Virus record (IMG/VR): IMGVR_UViG_3300034101_005442
Location: 1 to 52,128 of that record
DNA: 52,128 bases
Strand: one strand, 5' to 3'
From: a virus
Shown here: positions 10,101 to 17,772 of the stretch, piece by piece
Layout of the letters: each line of letters begins with the position of its first letter
Numbering within the stretch: the stretch's first letter is position 1
Position numbers and translations under genes: made by a program
The notes under the pieces: generated by a model
Database searches by the model: none
Seen by the model: the letters and a program-made list of their open reading frames with translations, nothing else
Told to the model about the DNA's origin: nothing

Positions 10101-10750
10101 TTACTAATACTCAAGCCATCAACATATTGTGCGCCAAAAGTATTATGAATCCATTTATGGGTGCTGGTGTCCATCACAATACCATGACGTTCTTCAGCAA
10201 AAAAAGTCATTTGTCCACTAGGGCCTACTCCGCTATTCCAAGCTACATATGCGATAGGAATATCACTACTAAAATCAAAACTTGTAGTTTTATTTGATAT
10301 TTGATTATTAATAGTATCAAAATGAATATAATTAATTTGAGTAAGATTAGGTATAGTTAAACTATCACCACTAGTTTTAACAACCTTGATACCTTTATTG
10401 TAATAACTATATGAACTTCCTGTGGGTTCTATTCTAAATACATTTCCGCTAACACTAATTCTGCTATCAGTTCTATTAACAAATCCTTGAGGCTGTTGAC
10501 TATCAGTATGAACCAGATTAGTAGAAGCTATTGTATAAATTCCACTAGTATTAGTTACTGATATATCATATCCAGCAACTATATTCTGATTAATCCCACT
10601 TAATTGAGTCCATGTTGAAGTTCCATCTCCAACCTTTAATATCTTATTGCTAAGATCATATCCTGGTTCACCACTAGCTAAAGTTGGGTTTTGTGAAATC
10701 CATTGTGAACTTGATCCTTTTCTAAACTGTATATTATTTTGTCTTGGCAT
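7118..10750 (-). CDS. Large tail fibre protein with MTD-like N-terminus
   Basis: 1210 residues. The N-terminus (NNIQFRKGSSSQWISQNPTLASGEPGYDL, with GDGTSTWTQLSG after it) matches the attachment domain found in phage fibres such as the major tropism determinant. Near residue 415 FGLGDDDHSQYLHID is the common fibre motif DDHxQYL. Multiple GNVGIGT(A/T)TPxYxLxVN repeats form the shaft. The last 130 residues begin SFRIDHPSKKDHSLEYGSLE, a conserved tail-fibre tip domain seen in marine and freshwater phages. The order N-terminal anchor, shaft, tip fits a long tail fibre. Confidence 0.88.
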   Translation of the reverse strand: MPRQNNIQFRKGSSSQWISQNPTLASGEPGYDLSNKILKVGDGTSTWTQLSGINQNIVAGYDISVTNTSGIYTIASTNLVHTDSQQPQGFVNRTDSRISVSGNVFRIEPTGSSYSYYNKGIKVVKTSGDSLTIPNLTQINYIHFDTINNQISNKTTSFDFSSDIPIAYVAWNSGVGPSGQMTFFAEERHGIVMDTSTHKWIHNTFGAQYVDGLSISNYSTSGNGSSNSHATISIGNGTLYQEDIEINITDSSSSDPFCQELSPIAQIPVYYHEGSTGQWVKNTATNYPVKYDVNGPQYNLLTGGTWTIPYVSTGGHTRYFAVWILATNQIDDPIISIMGQRVDSNQGSAESNNSWSDVNLTNLPLSEVKPLYRLIFAGDSDYTNVPKCTLLSILDIRVSVISTIAGVTQNDHGNLFGLGDDDHSQYLHIDNNRTVNAIHNFVNGINLTNNQGTLNVINDSGGLSINFGGSETYNFGPSIAAFDNSISAFGGNFVNNLTVNGTGVSISGHTHTSSNITDFNSSVSGLLPVGTANYLSKFGTGGSGLSNSLIFDNGTNVGIGTVTPQSKVHITDTNDLNTTIEYTNTTAGFASGVRPLKLLLTGSNGVGVGAGVGIDFVTKSSSTEYTGARIVSNRTDTSNNHALTFWAGGGTTSLSEYMRISSNGNVGIGISSPSHKLHVSGVIRSTSYITSDTEFRLNNLAFARVATMDGGGGFAGGYNVYLSGSMPKHNSVGALSSYYYSSDGTIRFYTNSSQSADTDASERLRITSAGNVGIRTTSPESSLTINTTIGSSSNINSTAGYAFGIHHSGMRITSPEDTSTNPNYPLINLLVSRPGGHQGGTASIDFDSRDRGNATNRGIMARILGGNAPNTAANTSGGGYLSLEVAPTGSTTPISRIAIINNGNVGIGTATPSYALNVNPASNSNNGIQILNNSAGTSARSLLSLYNGSYGAEISLGGTGFTSDGFYRQNRLLISAPFITDYVTGQHYFHIGGGGTYQAVSGSTQVGVWDINALTLQNELRPTAGIAGGTLVGSSLTLKSTTNVGTTDHIKLVVGNNGATEAVRVINNGNVGIGTTTPTYKLQVNGSFAASTKSFRIDHPSKKDHSLEYGSLESPYHGVRLTGRGTVIKGVGTVSLPSYLKDLIHDDDTLNIQITNIKHGKTIYIDKIDLQNDRFIVKVDRAKSLGELQFCWTLTGVRKDVDHLVVEKEN

Positions 10751-10824
10751 ATTTTGACCATATTGTTGAATATCCTAATATCAATTCATATTGTATAATA
10801 TTAACTATATTAGATTTGTCCAGA

Positions 10825-13806
10825 TCACGGAGTTCCACCATCAATAATAAAGTTAAGTAAATATGTCGAATTATTTACACCACTAATTGATGTACTAGTG
10901 AATACATTATTAATTCCAGCAACTGTTGTTACTCCACTAATACCTGTTATTGTAATATTACCAGCAGAGAAATTACCACTAGAATCTCTTAGTACTAATG
11001 TACTAGCAGTATTTGTTGAAGCTCCCAAATCAGTTCTAACACCACTTAATGATCTATAATCTAGTGTTCTGGCCGTGCCTCCTGTTGAATCGTTGGCAAA
11101 AACAGCAAAACCACTAACAGAAGAAGCGGCGGTATTTTTGAGAGATATTCCACTATTAAATACTGGAGCATTCTCAAAAGTTTTAACTCCGCTTATGGTT
11201 TGAGCTCCTGTAATATAAACTCCATTAGTTACTGTGGCAGCATTACCTAATATACCAATATTCCAAGTATTTCCAGTAGCACCATCACCAGTAGTAGATG
11301 GAGCTCCAATACTATTGTAAGATATTGTTCTTGCTACTGAACCATTAAAAGTAAGACCTGTTGCGGCTCCATTACCAGTGCTACTAAATGTTAAAGCATT
11401 AGTAACACTACTAGCACTTCCAATTATATTTATAGTATAATTACCACTTAGTCTTCCACTAGCAATAGTACCAGTACTAATATTATCGGCATTTAGTGAT
11501 GTTATAAGACTACCATTACCAATAAATCCTGTTGCGTAAATATTATTTGCCGAAAAATTACTTTGAGCATCTCTAAGTACTATGGAACTTGCAACTGTTC
11601 CAGTAGAAACAGCATAACCATCATTTAGAGTTGTTCCGGTTGTTCCGCTCCATGTTGGAATATAACCAGATGTTCTACCAGCATATGCTATCATCTGACT
11701 ATTATTTGATACGTTATTCAAACTTAAGTCTGATTTGAAATCACTAATACTTCTAGATGCTAAACTCTGAACACTAAGCGTTGGATTGGTTCCAGTAAAT
11801 ACAGGAATACTTGTTGCAGATGCGCCGCTTGATGGGGCCTGATATCTTATTGTTTTCTTAAAATCAAATGTGCCCCCAGCAACACTACTATCAAAAACTA
11901 GATTATCTCCAACACCTTGCCAAGAGATAGTTGCAGTATTAGATCCTTCTTGGAATGTGAGAGTACCAGTACCATTAGATGAAGTATTAATACCAACATT
12001 AGTTGTTGATCCATTATTAAAGGTTTTAATACCACTAATAGTTTGCGTACCAGTAACCATAACAACAACATTAGTATCAACAGCAACAGTATCTTGTCCA
12101 ACACTGATACCATATCCTGCTCCGATATTTAATGTGGGACTACCACTTAAAGAAAGATTACTATTTCCATCTAAACCGCTACCTGGAAATATAGTAACTC
12201 CAATTGGCATTCTTCCACTTATTTGAGTTTGAATATTACCAGTAACATTGCTTAAATAGCTTAGTTCTGTTAGTGTTGGAGATCCTGTAGATACAATTTG
12301 TTTATTTCCATCAAATATTGCTATGGTGCTAGCTGTAGCACCAGTAACAAATATATTACTTCCACTAATATTGCCATTACTAACTAATGATCCTACCTTG
12401 ATGCGACCAAGAGTTCCAGCACCATAATCATTACCAGCAATGGTTCCTGTGGTTGAACTAAGGAAAGAAAATTCACTATTTTGAGCATCCCAGCCCATAA
12501 AGCCTGTGGCTGCTGCTCCGTTCCAGTATCTAAACTGAATACCTCTATCTAGACCGTCATTAACAATAGTTCCTGTTCCACCAAGAGTAATAACAGGATC
12601 TTCAACTTGCATAGTTGAAACATTAGCAGTTATTGTATCTCCTTGAACAATCAGATTTCCTCCAACAGTAACATCTCCTGTTGTTGTTAAGCCTGAAATA
12701 GTCACATTTGGATTTAATCCAATAGACGGATTACCTCCAACTCCATCTCCATTTGCTATTAGTATATTATTACCACTAGCTCCAATGGTTCTGGCCACAA
12801 CAGTATCTGTTCCTGATCGTGCTATAAAACCATTAGTATTTAGATTATGTAAAGCTAAAGCTTGTCCACTCAAAGCTAAGCTTAATGTTCCATTGCCTGT
12901 GGAATTATATGATAGCTGTAATCCAGTACTAGCAACAAATTCTGTGCTAACACAATCGCCAACACTATTACAAAAACCAGTTAAATCTGTAATATCTGAC
13001 CAACCATGTTTATGTCCTTGTAAACTAACTCCTGTTGGAGCTCCACTTGGTCCAACAGATAAACCGCTAGTAAAAATACCATTTCCATCAACAATAAATG
13101 GATTAGCTTGAAAAACAAGAGGACCATGAGCAAGTATAGCAGCTGCTAACGAAATATCTATATTTTGACCAACATAAAGATTACCCACACGAAGATCAGT
13201 ACCAGAAATACTGCTACTAACTATTGAGGTTAATCCTGTAAGACTTGCTGGTAGTGATATTCTTGGATTATCACTAATACCATCTGCATTTGTAATGTCA
13301 ATATTTGCGCCAGATGCTAATGATCTGGTAACAACACCACTAGAGTTTGTTCCAACAATAATTCCGCTAGTATTTAAATTACTTAGTGTTTGTAGTCTGT
13401 TGCTTAAACCGAAACTCCAGCCACTACCAGTTGGTGCAGTAGTTCCGTTCCCAGTAATCGGGGTGGCAGATAATGATATACCGTTACCACTAGTAACTAT
13501 ACTATTATGAATAGTATATGAATTAGTTGTTGAATTAAATTGTGTTGATATTCCACTTCCTACTCCGCTAGTATTAGAATATCCAGGAAGTATATTAGAT
13601 CCTCCAGCGTATGGTAAACTTCCCCACGCATTAACACCATCTCCTATTTTAAATCTTCCGGTATCAATTTCAAAACCAATTTCACCCTGAGATAAACTAG
13701 AGATATTTGCCCAAGTATTACCAGAAACAAGCAATCCTCCTATAGCAGGTCCAGCATACCCTGTTGAATAACCTCTTCTTACTTGAATTTTAGTATTAAC
13801 TGGCAT
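10825..13806 (-). CDS. Large tail fibre protein with MTD-like N-terminus (second)
   Basis: 993 residues. The N-terminal module (KIQVRRGYSTGY, then LSQGEIGFEIDTGRFKIGDGVNAWGSLPY) is the same anchor class as in the adjacent 1210-residue fibre, with the EIGFExDTGxFKIGDG consensus complete. The rest is low-complexity beta repeat: TGTQTISGIKTF near residue 585 and TGAQTISGVKTF near 870, with many SGN, ITG and LVxRDSxGNFSAxNI units. It ends in a short SGVNNSTYLLNFIIDGGTP tip with no enzyme motif. Probably a shaft or a second fibre attached at the same baseplate site. A GTGTATA motif lies 45 bases upstream. Confidence 0.85.
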   Translation of the reverse strand: MPVNTKIQVRRGYSTGYAGPAIGGLLVSGNTWANISSLSQGEIGFEIDTGRFKIGDGVNAWGSLPYAGGSNILPGYSNTSGVGSGISTQFNSTTNSYTIHNSIVTSGNGISLSATPITGNGTTAPTGSGWSFGLSNRLQTLSNLNTSGIIVGTNSSGVVTRSLASGANIDITNADGISDNPRISLPASLTGLTSIVSSSISGTDLRVGNLYVGQNIDISLAAAILAHGPLVFQANPFIVDGNGIFTSGLSVGPSGAPTGVSLQGHKHGWSDITDLTGFCNSVGDCVSTEFVASTGLQLSYNSTGNGTLSLALSGQALALHNLNTNGFIARSGTDTVVARTIGASGNNILIANGDGVGGNPSIGLNPNVTISGLTTTGDVTVGGNLIVQGDTITANVSTMQVEDPVITLGGTGTIVNDGLDRGIQFRYWNGAAATGFMGWDAQNSEFSFLSSTTGTIAGNDYGAGTLGRIKVGSLVSNGNISGSNIFVTGATASTIAIFDGNKQIVSTGSPTLTELSYLSNVTGNIQTQISGRMPIGVTIFPGSGLDGNSNLSLSGSPTLNIGAGYGISVGQDTVAVDTNVVVMVTGTQTISGIKTFNNGSTTNVGINTSSNGTGTLTFQEGSNTATISWQGVGDNLVFDSSVAGGTFDFKKTIRYQAPSSGASATSIPVFTGTNPTLSVQSLASRSISDFKSDLSLNNVSNNSQMIAYAGRTSGYIPTWSGTTGTTLNDGYAVSTGTVASSIVLRDAQSNFSANNIYATGFIGNGSLITSLNADNISTGTIASGRLSGNYTINIIGSASSVTNALTFSSTGNGAATGLTFNGSVARTISYNSIGAPSTTGDGATGNTWNIGILGNAATVTNGVYITGAQTISGVKTFENAPVFNSGISLKNTAASSVSGFAVFANDSTGGTARTLDYRSLSGVRTDLGASTNTASTLVLRDSSGNFSAGNITITGISGVTTVAGINNVFTSTSISGVNNSTYLLNFIIDGGTP

Positions 13807-13850
13807 AACTATATCTCCATATTATTTTAATTTTGATATTATAAAACTAT

Positions 13851-13857
13851 TATACAC
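13851..13857 (-). promoter_or_regulatory. GTGTATA motif upstream of fibre gene (13806)
   Basis: The minus strand reads GTGTATAATAG in the 58-base gap after the stop codon at 13865, ending 45 bases before the start codon. No -35 box stands out. It fits a late promoter for the fibre operon. Confidence 0.5.
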
Positions 13858-13864
13858 TATAATT

Positions 13865-14230
13865 TCAATTAGATGCAGGATAACCGCAATCAAATGAATA
13901 TTGATCTAAATAACCACTAAGTCCAACATTATTATCTCCCCAAAGTAAACTATCAACATGCACTGTTGCATTATCACTAAGAAATTCGGTAATATAATCA
14001 CCCAAACCATCTATTCTAGTATAGTGTAAATTACCACTAATTTTACTCATAGGAATATTGTCTGGTAAGTCACTCCAAAGTATCTTTTCTGTATTAACAA
14101 TCTCTATATTAAAACTTTCTGATCTTTCTATTTCAATATTATTAATATTTTCGATAAAGCTAGTGCTTACGTCTAAATAATTAATAGTTGGTTCTAATAT
14201 TTCTAATATAAAATCGCTCATATTGAGCAA
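13865..14230 (-). CDS. Small acidic virion-associated protein, unknown
   Basis: 121 residues, acidic, with many Ile, Asn, Asp and Glu and one Cys near the C-terminus. It sits between the Ig-like neck/tail gene (13-base overlap) and the first large fibre, so a connector or fibre-attachment role is plausible. The segment SDLPDNIPMSKISGNLHYTRIDGLGDYI resembles N-terminal tail-fibre modules with a DLP(D)xxPxSKI(S/T)Gxl pattern. I do not recognise a defined family. Confidence 0.6.
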   Translation of the reverse strand: MLNMSDFILEILEPTINYLDVSTSFIENINNIEIERSESFNIEIVNTEKILWSDLPDNIPMSKISGNLHYTRIDGLGDYITEFLSDNATVHVDSLLWGDNNVGLSGYLDQYSFDCGYPASN

Positions 14231-14637
14231 TCCAGTTCTGTTGATGTTTGACTATATCTCTTAACAACATTAATGGTTCCAAATAATAATCTAACAGTAT
14301 ATTTACCACCATCATTTGGCGATCCGCTACCATAAAAAGGCTCATTTGACTGTAATTCTAAGTCATATTTTGCTGTGGAAAAAAGAAAACTATTTGTTGT
14401 ATAAGATGGAATAAGTAGTGTTATTTTTCCTTCTTCATCATTAATAACAAATTTATACATATTATGGTTAACTTCTTCACTACTTAATACCTGGATCATA
14501 CCAGTATTTGTTTTCCATATTAATCTAGCACAATAATTGGTCAAATTGATTGGGATTCCGGCAGAATCTTTATATATTATACTCAACTTAAATGATGAGC
14601 CTTGTTCTATAGCAAAATCATATTTGCTTGCTGCCAT
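14218..14637 (-). CDS. Ig-like head-tail/fibre-associated protein
   Basis: 139 residues. The opening FAIEQGSSFKLSIIYKDSAG, followed by IPINLTNYCARLIWKT, matches the family IxQGxTFxxxIxWxDxxGxPIDLTGYTARMQIR, a beta-sandwich protein encoded beside capsid or tail genes in many myoviruses of environmental origin. The C-terminal YTVRLLFGTINVVKRYSQT fits the last strands of that fold. It begins 103 bases after the capsid gene, beyond a strong terminator. Function in the family is unsettled; a virion connector is inferred. Confidence 0.7.
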   Translation of the reverse strand: MAASKYDFAIEQGSSFKLSIIYKDSAGIPINLTNYCARLIWKTNTGMIQVLSSEEVNHNMYKFVINDEEGKITLLIPSYTTNSFLFSTAKYDLELQSNEPFYGSGSPNDGGKYTVRLLFGTINVVKRYSQTSTELDCSI

Positions 14638-14681
14638 AGTAATAGCACCTTTATGTTATAAGACACAATATTCAATACACC

Positions 14682-14714
14682 TAAAAAAAAAGGCCAGCCG
14701 TTAGGCCAGCCTTT
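14682..14714 (-). terminator. Intrinsic terminator after major capsid gene
   Basis: On the minus strand, starting 26 bases after the capsid stop codon, AAAGGC-TGGCC, loop TAAC, then GGCTG-GCCTTT forms an 11-pair stem with two G-T wobbles, followed by a run of eight or nine Ts. This is the strongest intrinsic terminator in the window. It would allow high capsid expression with reduced read-through into the tail genes. Confidence 0.9.
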
Positions 14715-14739
14715 AATTTTCAGATGATTAATTATCTGA

Positions 14740-15750
14740 TCATAGAGATCCGAGGATAACTCTGCGATTATCAAGAACAGCGAAGCCCTGTTCTGCCCAT
14801 CCGTAGAAGCCAGCTCTCTTTTGACGATGTAGTGTTTCGTCTTCAAAAATTTGAACTTCTGCACGAACTGGCATAATGAAACTGTCTCTCTTGCGTAAAT
14901 CAAGACCAACAATAATTTCACTATCGCCTGATGGTAGTGTTGCTTGTAGAACATTGCTATAGAATAGCTGATATTCTTGTCCAACACCCAACTCGTCTCT
15001 ATCATGAAGATTAACACCAAAAACTCTATTAAGAGTTCCGTCAGCGGCTGTATAAATCTCACGACGAGTAAATTCGTCGATCTGATCGATGCCCCAGTTA
15101 CGGATATCTTCCATAGCCTCTGGTGAGACATAAAGATCTGTTAGGATACCACGATTGGTACTAGCACTATTACCGCCACCGTTTCTACGCATAACGGTCT
15201 TCATTAAACTTACTAATCTCTTAGTAAATTGATTTGGAGAAGCATCGCTATCGTATACAACGATATTGCGGTCAACACCAGCAGCAAGTAGTGTGTGCCA
15301 ACCGTCATCATTCATCTTCTTGACGAATGAACCTTCAAGAACTTCCATAGCACGACCAACAACATCCCAACGAGCATCACGAGCATATTTCAATAGATAG
15401 TCTATTGAAGATCCTATGTCATAGGTTGGAACCATGACATAATCACTCTCGACATGCTTTTCTGGAATGTAGCCGTGGTTTGGAATTGTATAGGCTACGA
15501 AGTCTTTTTCTGTTCCAGGAGCTAGGAAATCTAGTGGAAATTCAGGAGTAGCACCTTGCTGAAGCTGGATTGGCTCGAAGATGCCGTCTAGAATATCACC
15601 ACTAAGAAGACCTTTTCTCAATGGAAGCTCAAGTGCTTTTGCAAATTCTGCATTAGCGGCAAGAGCAACTTCTCTATTTTGCGAGCCAGAACGAACAAGA
15701 AGTTCTGTTAATTCTGGCGAAGGCTGAAATCTTTCTGTTTTAGCTGACAT
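14740..15750 (-). CDS. Major capsid protein (HK97-like)
   Basis: 336 residues. It follows the portal, protease-scaffold and small head genes in the canonical order. The sequence shows HK97-fold features: a long N-terminal helical stretch, DDGWHTLLAAG at about residue 145-160 in the spine-helix region, ILTDLYVSPEAMEDIRNWG, and a C-terminal FIMPVRAEVQIF with FYGWAEQGFAVLDNRRVILGSL. It resembles capsid proteins of environmental myoviruses. The gene is clearly richer in G+C than its neighbours (about half in the lines counted), consistent with codon selection for very high expression. A strong ribosome site (GGGAGAAAAAA on the minus strand) precedes the start, and a terminator follows. Confidence 0.9.
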   Translation of the reverse strand: MSAKTERFQPSPELTELLVRSGSQNREVALAANAEFAKALELPLRKGLLSGDILDGIFEPIQLQQGATPEFPLDFLAPGTEKDFVAYTIPNHGYIPEKHVESDYVMVPTYDIGSSIDYLLKYARDARWDVVGRAMEVLEGSFVKKMNDDGWHTLLAAGVDRNIVVYDSDASPNQFTKRLVSLMKTVMRRNGGGNSASTNRGILTDLYVSPEAMEDIRNWGIDQIDEFTRREIYTAADGTLNRVFGVNLHDRDELGVGQEYQLFYSNVLQATLPSGDSEIIVGLDLRKRDSFIMPVRAEVQIFEDETLHRQKRAGFYGWAEQGFAVLDNRRVILGSL

Positions 15751-15764
15751 TTTTTTCTCCCTTA

Positions 15765-16223
15765 TCAGGTGATATTGATATCTACTTTGACATAACCATC
15801 AGAATCTTTGCCACCAAGGAATCGGCCAACTTTGGTGCTATCTGTACTTACAGTTGTTAACTTACCATTTGCATTATAATAAGCATCAGCACCGGCTGTT
15901 GGGGATACTCCTGTGGCGACTACGTTAGTACTAACTTGACCCTGACGTAGTAGAGTAACCTTACCACCAACCTGCACTTCATCGCGGTACCAATTGATGT
16001 GTTGTCTTGTTAGATCAAGATTAACAACATCGTTCAATAGAAGACCAGCTGGATTGGTTCCAGCAAGAACTCCGGTTGGATAACCTACAACAGCATTAGC
16101 ATCATCCATTGAAACACCAGATCCACTGGTTAGATGAACGACTACGCCGCCTCTTTCAGCAACTGTGTTCATGAAGTATGAAATGTCTGTGTAAGCTTCG
16201 ATACGATCTGGTTTAAGAGCCAT
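15765..16223 (-). CDS. Small head (decoration/stabilisation) protein
   Basis: 152 residues between the protease-scaffold and the capsid gene. Motifs RGGVVVHLTSGSGVSMDDA, GVLAGTNPAGLLLNDVVNLDL, TRQHINWYRDEVQVGGKVTLL match a conserved protein found beside capsid genes in environmental myoviruses. Position and size fit a decoration or head-stabilising protein. Codon use is G+C rich like the capsid gene, so it is probably abundant in the virion. A GGGAGAAT ribosome site precedes the start, and 14 bases separate it from the capsid gene. Confidence 0.72.
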   Translation of the reverse strand: MALKPDRIEAYTDISYFMNTVAERGGVVVHLTSGSGVSMDDANAVVGYPTGVLAGTNPAGLLLNDVVNLDLTRQHINWYRDEVQVGGKVTLLRQGQVSTNVVATGVSPTAGADAYYNANGKLTTVSTDSTKVGRFLGGKDSDGYVKVDINIT

Positions 16224-16237
16224 TTTATTCTCCCTTA

Positions 16238-16924
16238 TTAGAGTTTCTTACCTAATCTGCTTGAAACAAATTCTACTAATGCTGCTCTGGTGGTTTCGAC
16301 AGAATTGTCTACTTCTCCACCAACTCCAAGATTAACTTGTTCTTCAACTTCAACATTTTCTAAAGCTGCTTCTGTAACTAAATCAGAAGGCTTTGTCTCA
16401 GTGTTGTCTGAGCTTTCTACTTTATCTGCAACTTTTGATTTTTTCTTCATAACAGCAGCTAGTGATGTTACTGCTTCAAAAGCTTCATCATCTAAAGATT
16501 CTAGTTTATCTACTGTAGCTTGAGCTTCTTCAGTATCTAAACCATTCTCTATTAAAGTAGCCATTCTTTTCATCTTTTTCTCTTTTTTCATCATCTCTTC
16601 TTCTTTGCCTTTGTATCCGGCAATAACTTCCAAAGCAGCATCAAGTTCTGATTGTGCTTTTTTGTATTCTTCCATTTTTTTCTTCATAGCTTCGTCAGCT
16701 GTTTTAGCGGCTAGTTCTTTTTCTGAGTTTAGAACTTCTAGAGCTGCTGTTATTTCTGCTATCTTAGCTTCATGACTTTTTATTGTTTCGTTATTAGCCT
16801 TGATAACTTCCTCTAATGATAGAATAGTTTCAGAGGCTGTTTGAGCTGTTTTAACTTCCATAGCTTCGATCTTTGATTTGATATCAGCTACTTCTTTCAT
16901 TACTGGATCTATATCTAAACTCAT
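16238..16924 (-). CDS. Candidate nested scaffold (internal start)
   Basis: In the same frame as the protease-scaffold gene, an ATG at 16924 (residue 280, MSLDIDPVMKEV) is preceded by GGAG with nine bases of spacing. Translation from here would give a 228-residue protein consisting of the coiled-coil scaffold and acidic tail without the protease. This is the arrangement of lambda C/Nu3 and related phages. The start is inferred from the ribosome site and domain boundary only. Confidence 0.5.
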   Translation of the reverse strand: MSLDIDPVMKEVADIKSKIEAMEVKTAQTASETILSLEEVIKANNETIKSHEAKIAEITAALEVLNSEKELAAKTADEAMKKKMEEYKKAQSELDAALEVIAGYKGKEEEMMKKEKKMKRMATLIENGLDTEEAQATVDKLESLDDEAFEAVTSLAAVMKKKSKVADKVESSDNTETKPSDLVTEAALENVEVEEQVNLGVGGEVDNSVETTRAALVEFVSSRLGKKL

Positions 16925-17761
16925 AGTATTGTTCTCCATGCTATTGGTTAACTGTTTATCAGATACACCTGATATTGAAAAATCTTCATTTTTTTCGAGC
17001 AAAGTATTTTTAATTTGTGCAGAAGATGGTTTTTGAGTAAAGATTACGCTGTCTGGATTAGCTGGTTTGTTAACAAAACCTTTGCCAGAAAACGTAATAT
17101 TTCTTAGTACTCTGCCAATTTTATAATCTTGATGTTCTCCTAGTCCACCATAAGATCTTAAGTATTTTGTGAGGTAGGCGGTCTCATTATTTCTAGCTAA
17201 TATTTTGTATTCGCCACTATCTTTATTTAATAATCCATAATCAAATCCCTTAAATAAACATTCCATACTAACGTATTTTTGACCATTTTCTATTTCGGCA
17301 ATCAATTTATCCGATCTTTCTCTGAGTTCTGGACTAGAGAATGCTTTATAGATAACTGAACCTGTTAAAATATGATATTTATCTGGTAAATTTTCTAATG
17401 GGGTATTTTCATCAATCAAAATACCGTCTTCTGTGATGGGATAATTGGATACTATATGGCCAATTATTGTACTTTCATCATGTTCAAGATTGGTCGGTTT
17501 GTCTTCTGGAGTATTTTTAGCTAACCATATTTCTGTTTTATCAAAAATATCGTCATTTTTATTCCAACTAGAAGTAACTAAAATAGATTGAACATAATAA
17601 AGATCTTGATCATCTAATGAAGCAATGCTCTTTATATGCTTCATTGTATTAGTAATATTATTATCTGAGCATGGTTGTGCTAGAGCAGCATAAGATAGTG
17701 ATGCAGAAGATCTAATTAGGTTTTCTAGACCATCATCATATTCTTGCTGAAATATATGCAT
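16238..17761 (-). CDS. Prohead protease fused to scaffold
   Basis: 507 residues. Residues 1-245 look like a herpesvirus-assemblin-clan prohead protease: NLEHDESTIIGHIV places a probable catalytic His at 94, and YVSMECLFKG a probable Ser at 165. Residues of about 270-430 are highly charged, Lys/Glu/Ala-rich coiled coil, as expected of a scaffold. The C-terminus is acidic, then ends VSSRLGKKL. Protease-scaffold fusions are known in several phage lineages. It lies directly between portal and head genes. An internal in-frame start may give a separate scaffold (see next entry). Confidence 0.82.
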   Translation of the reverse strand: MHIFQQEYDDGLENLIRSSASLSYAALAQPCSDNNITNTMKHIKSIASLDDQDLYYVQSILVTSSWNKNDDIFDKTEIWLAKNTPEDKPTNLEHDESTIIGHIVSNYPITEDGILIDENTPLENLPDKYHILTGSVIYKAFSSPELRERSDKLIAEIENGQKYVSMECLFKGFDYGLLNKDSGEYKILARNNETAYLTKYLRSYGGLGEHQDYKIGRVLRNITFSGKGFVNKPANPDSVIFTQKPSSAQIKNTLLEKNEDFSISGVSDKQLTNSMENNTMSLDIDPVMKEVADIKSKIEAMEVKTAQTASETILSLEEVIKANNETIKSHEAKIAEITAALEVLNSEKELAAKTADEAMKKKMEEYKKAQSELDAALEVIAGYKGKEEEMMKKEKKMKRMATLIENGLDTEEAQATVDKLESLDDEAFEAVTSLAAVMKKKSKVADKVESSDNTETKPSDLVTEAALENVEVEEQVNLGVGGEVDNSVETTRAALVEFVSSRLGKKL

Positions 17762-17772
17762 AAAATAACTCC

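Noticed and set aside
10751-10824. GTGTATA motif before the 1210-residue fibre gene
   Set aside because: Only ATTATACAATATG is present on the minus strand; it does not match the motif.
14607-15131. 174-residue minus frame inside the capsid gene
   Set aside because: It overlaps the well-supported major capsid gene in another frame and spans the terminator; no domain or ribosome site supports it.
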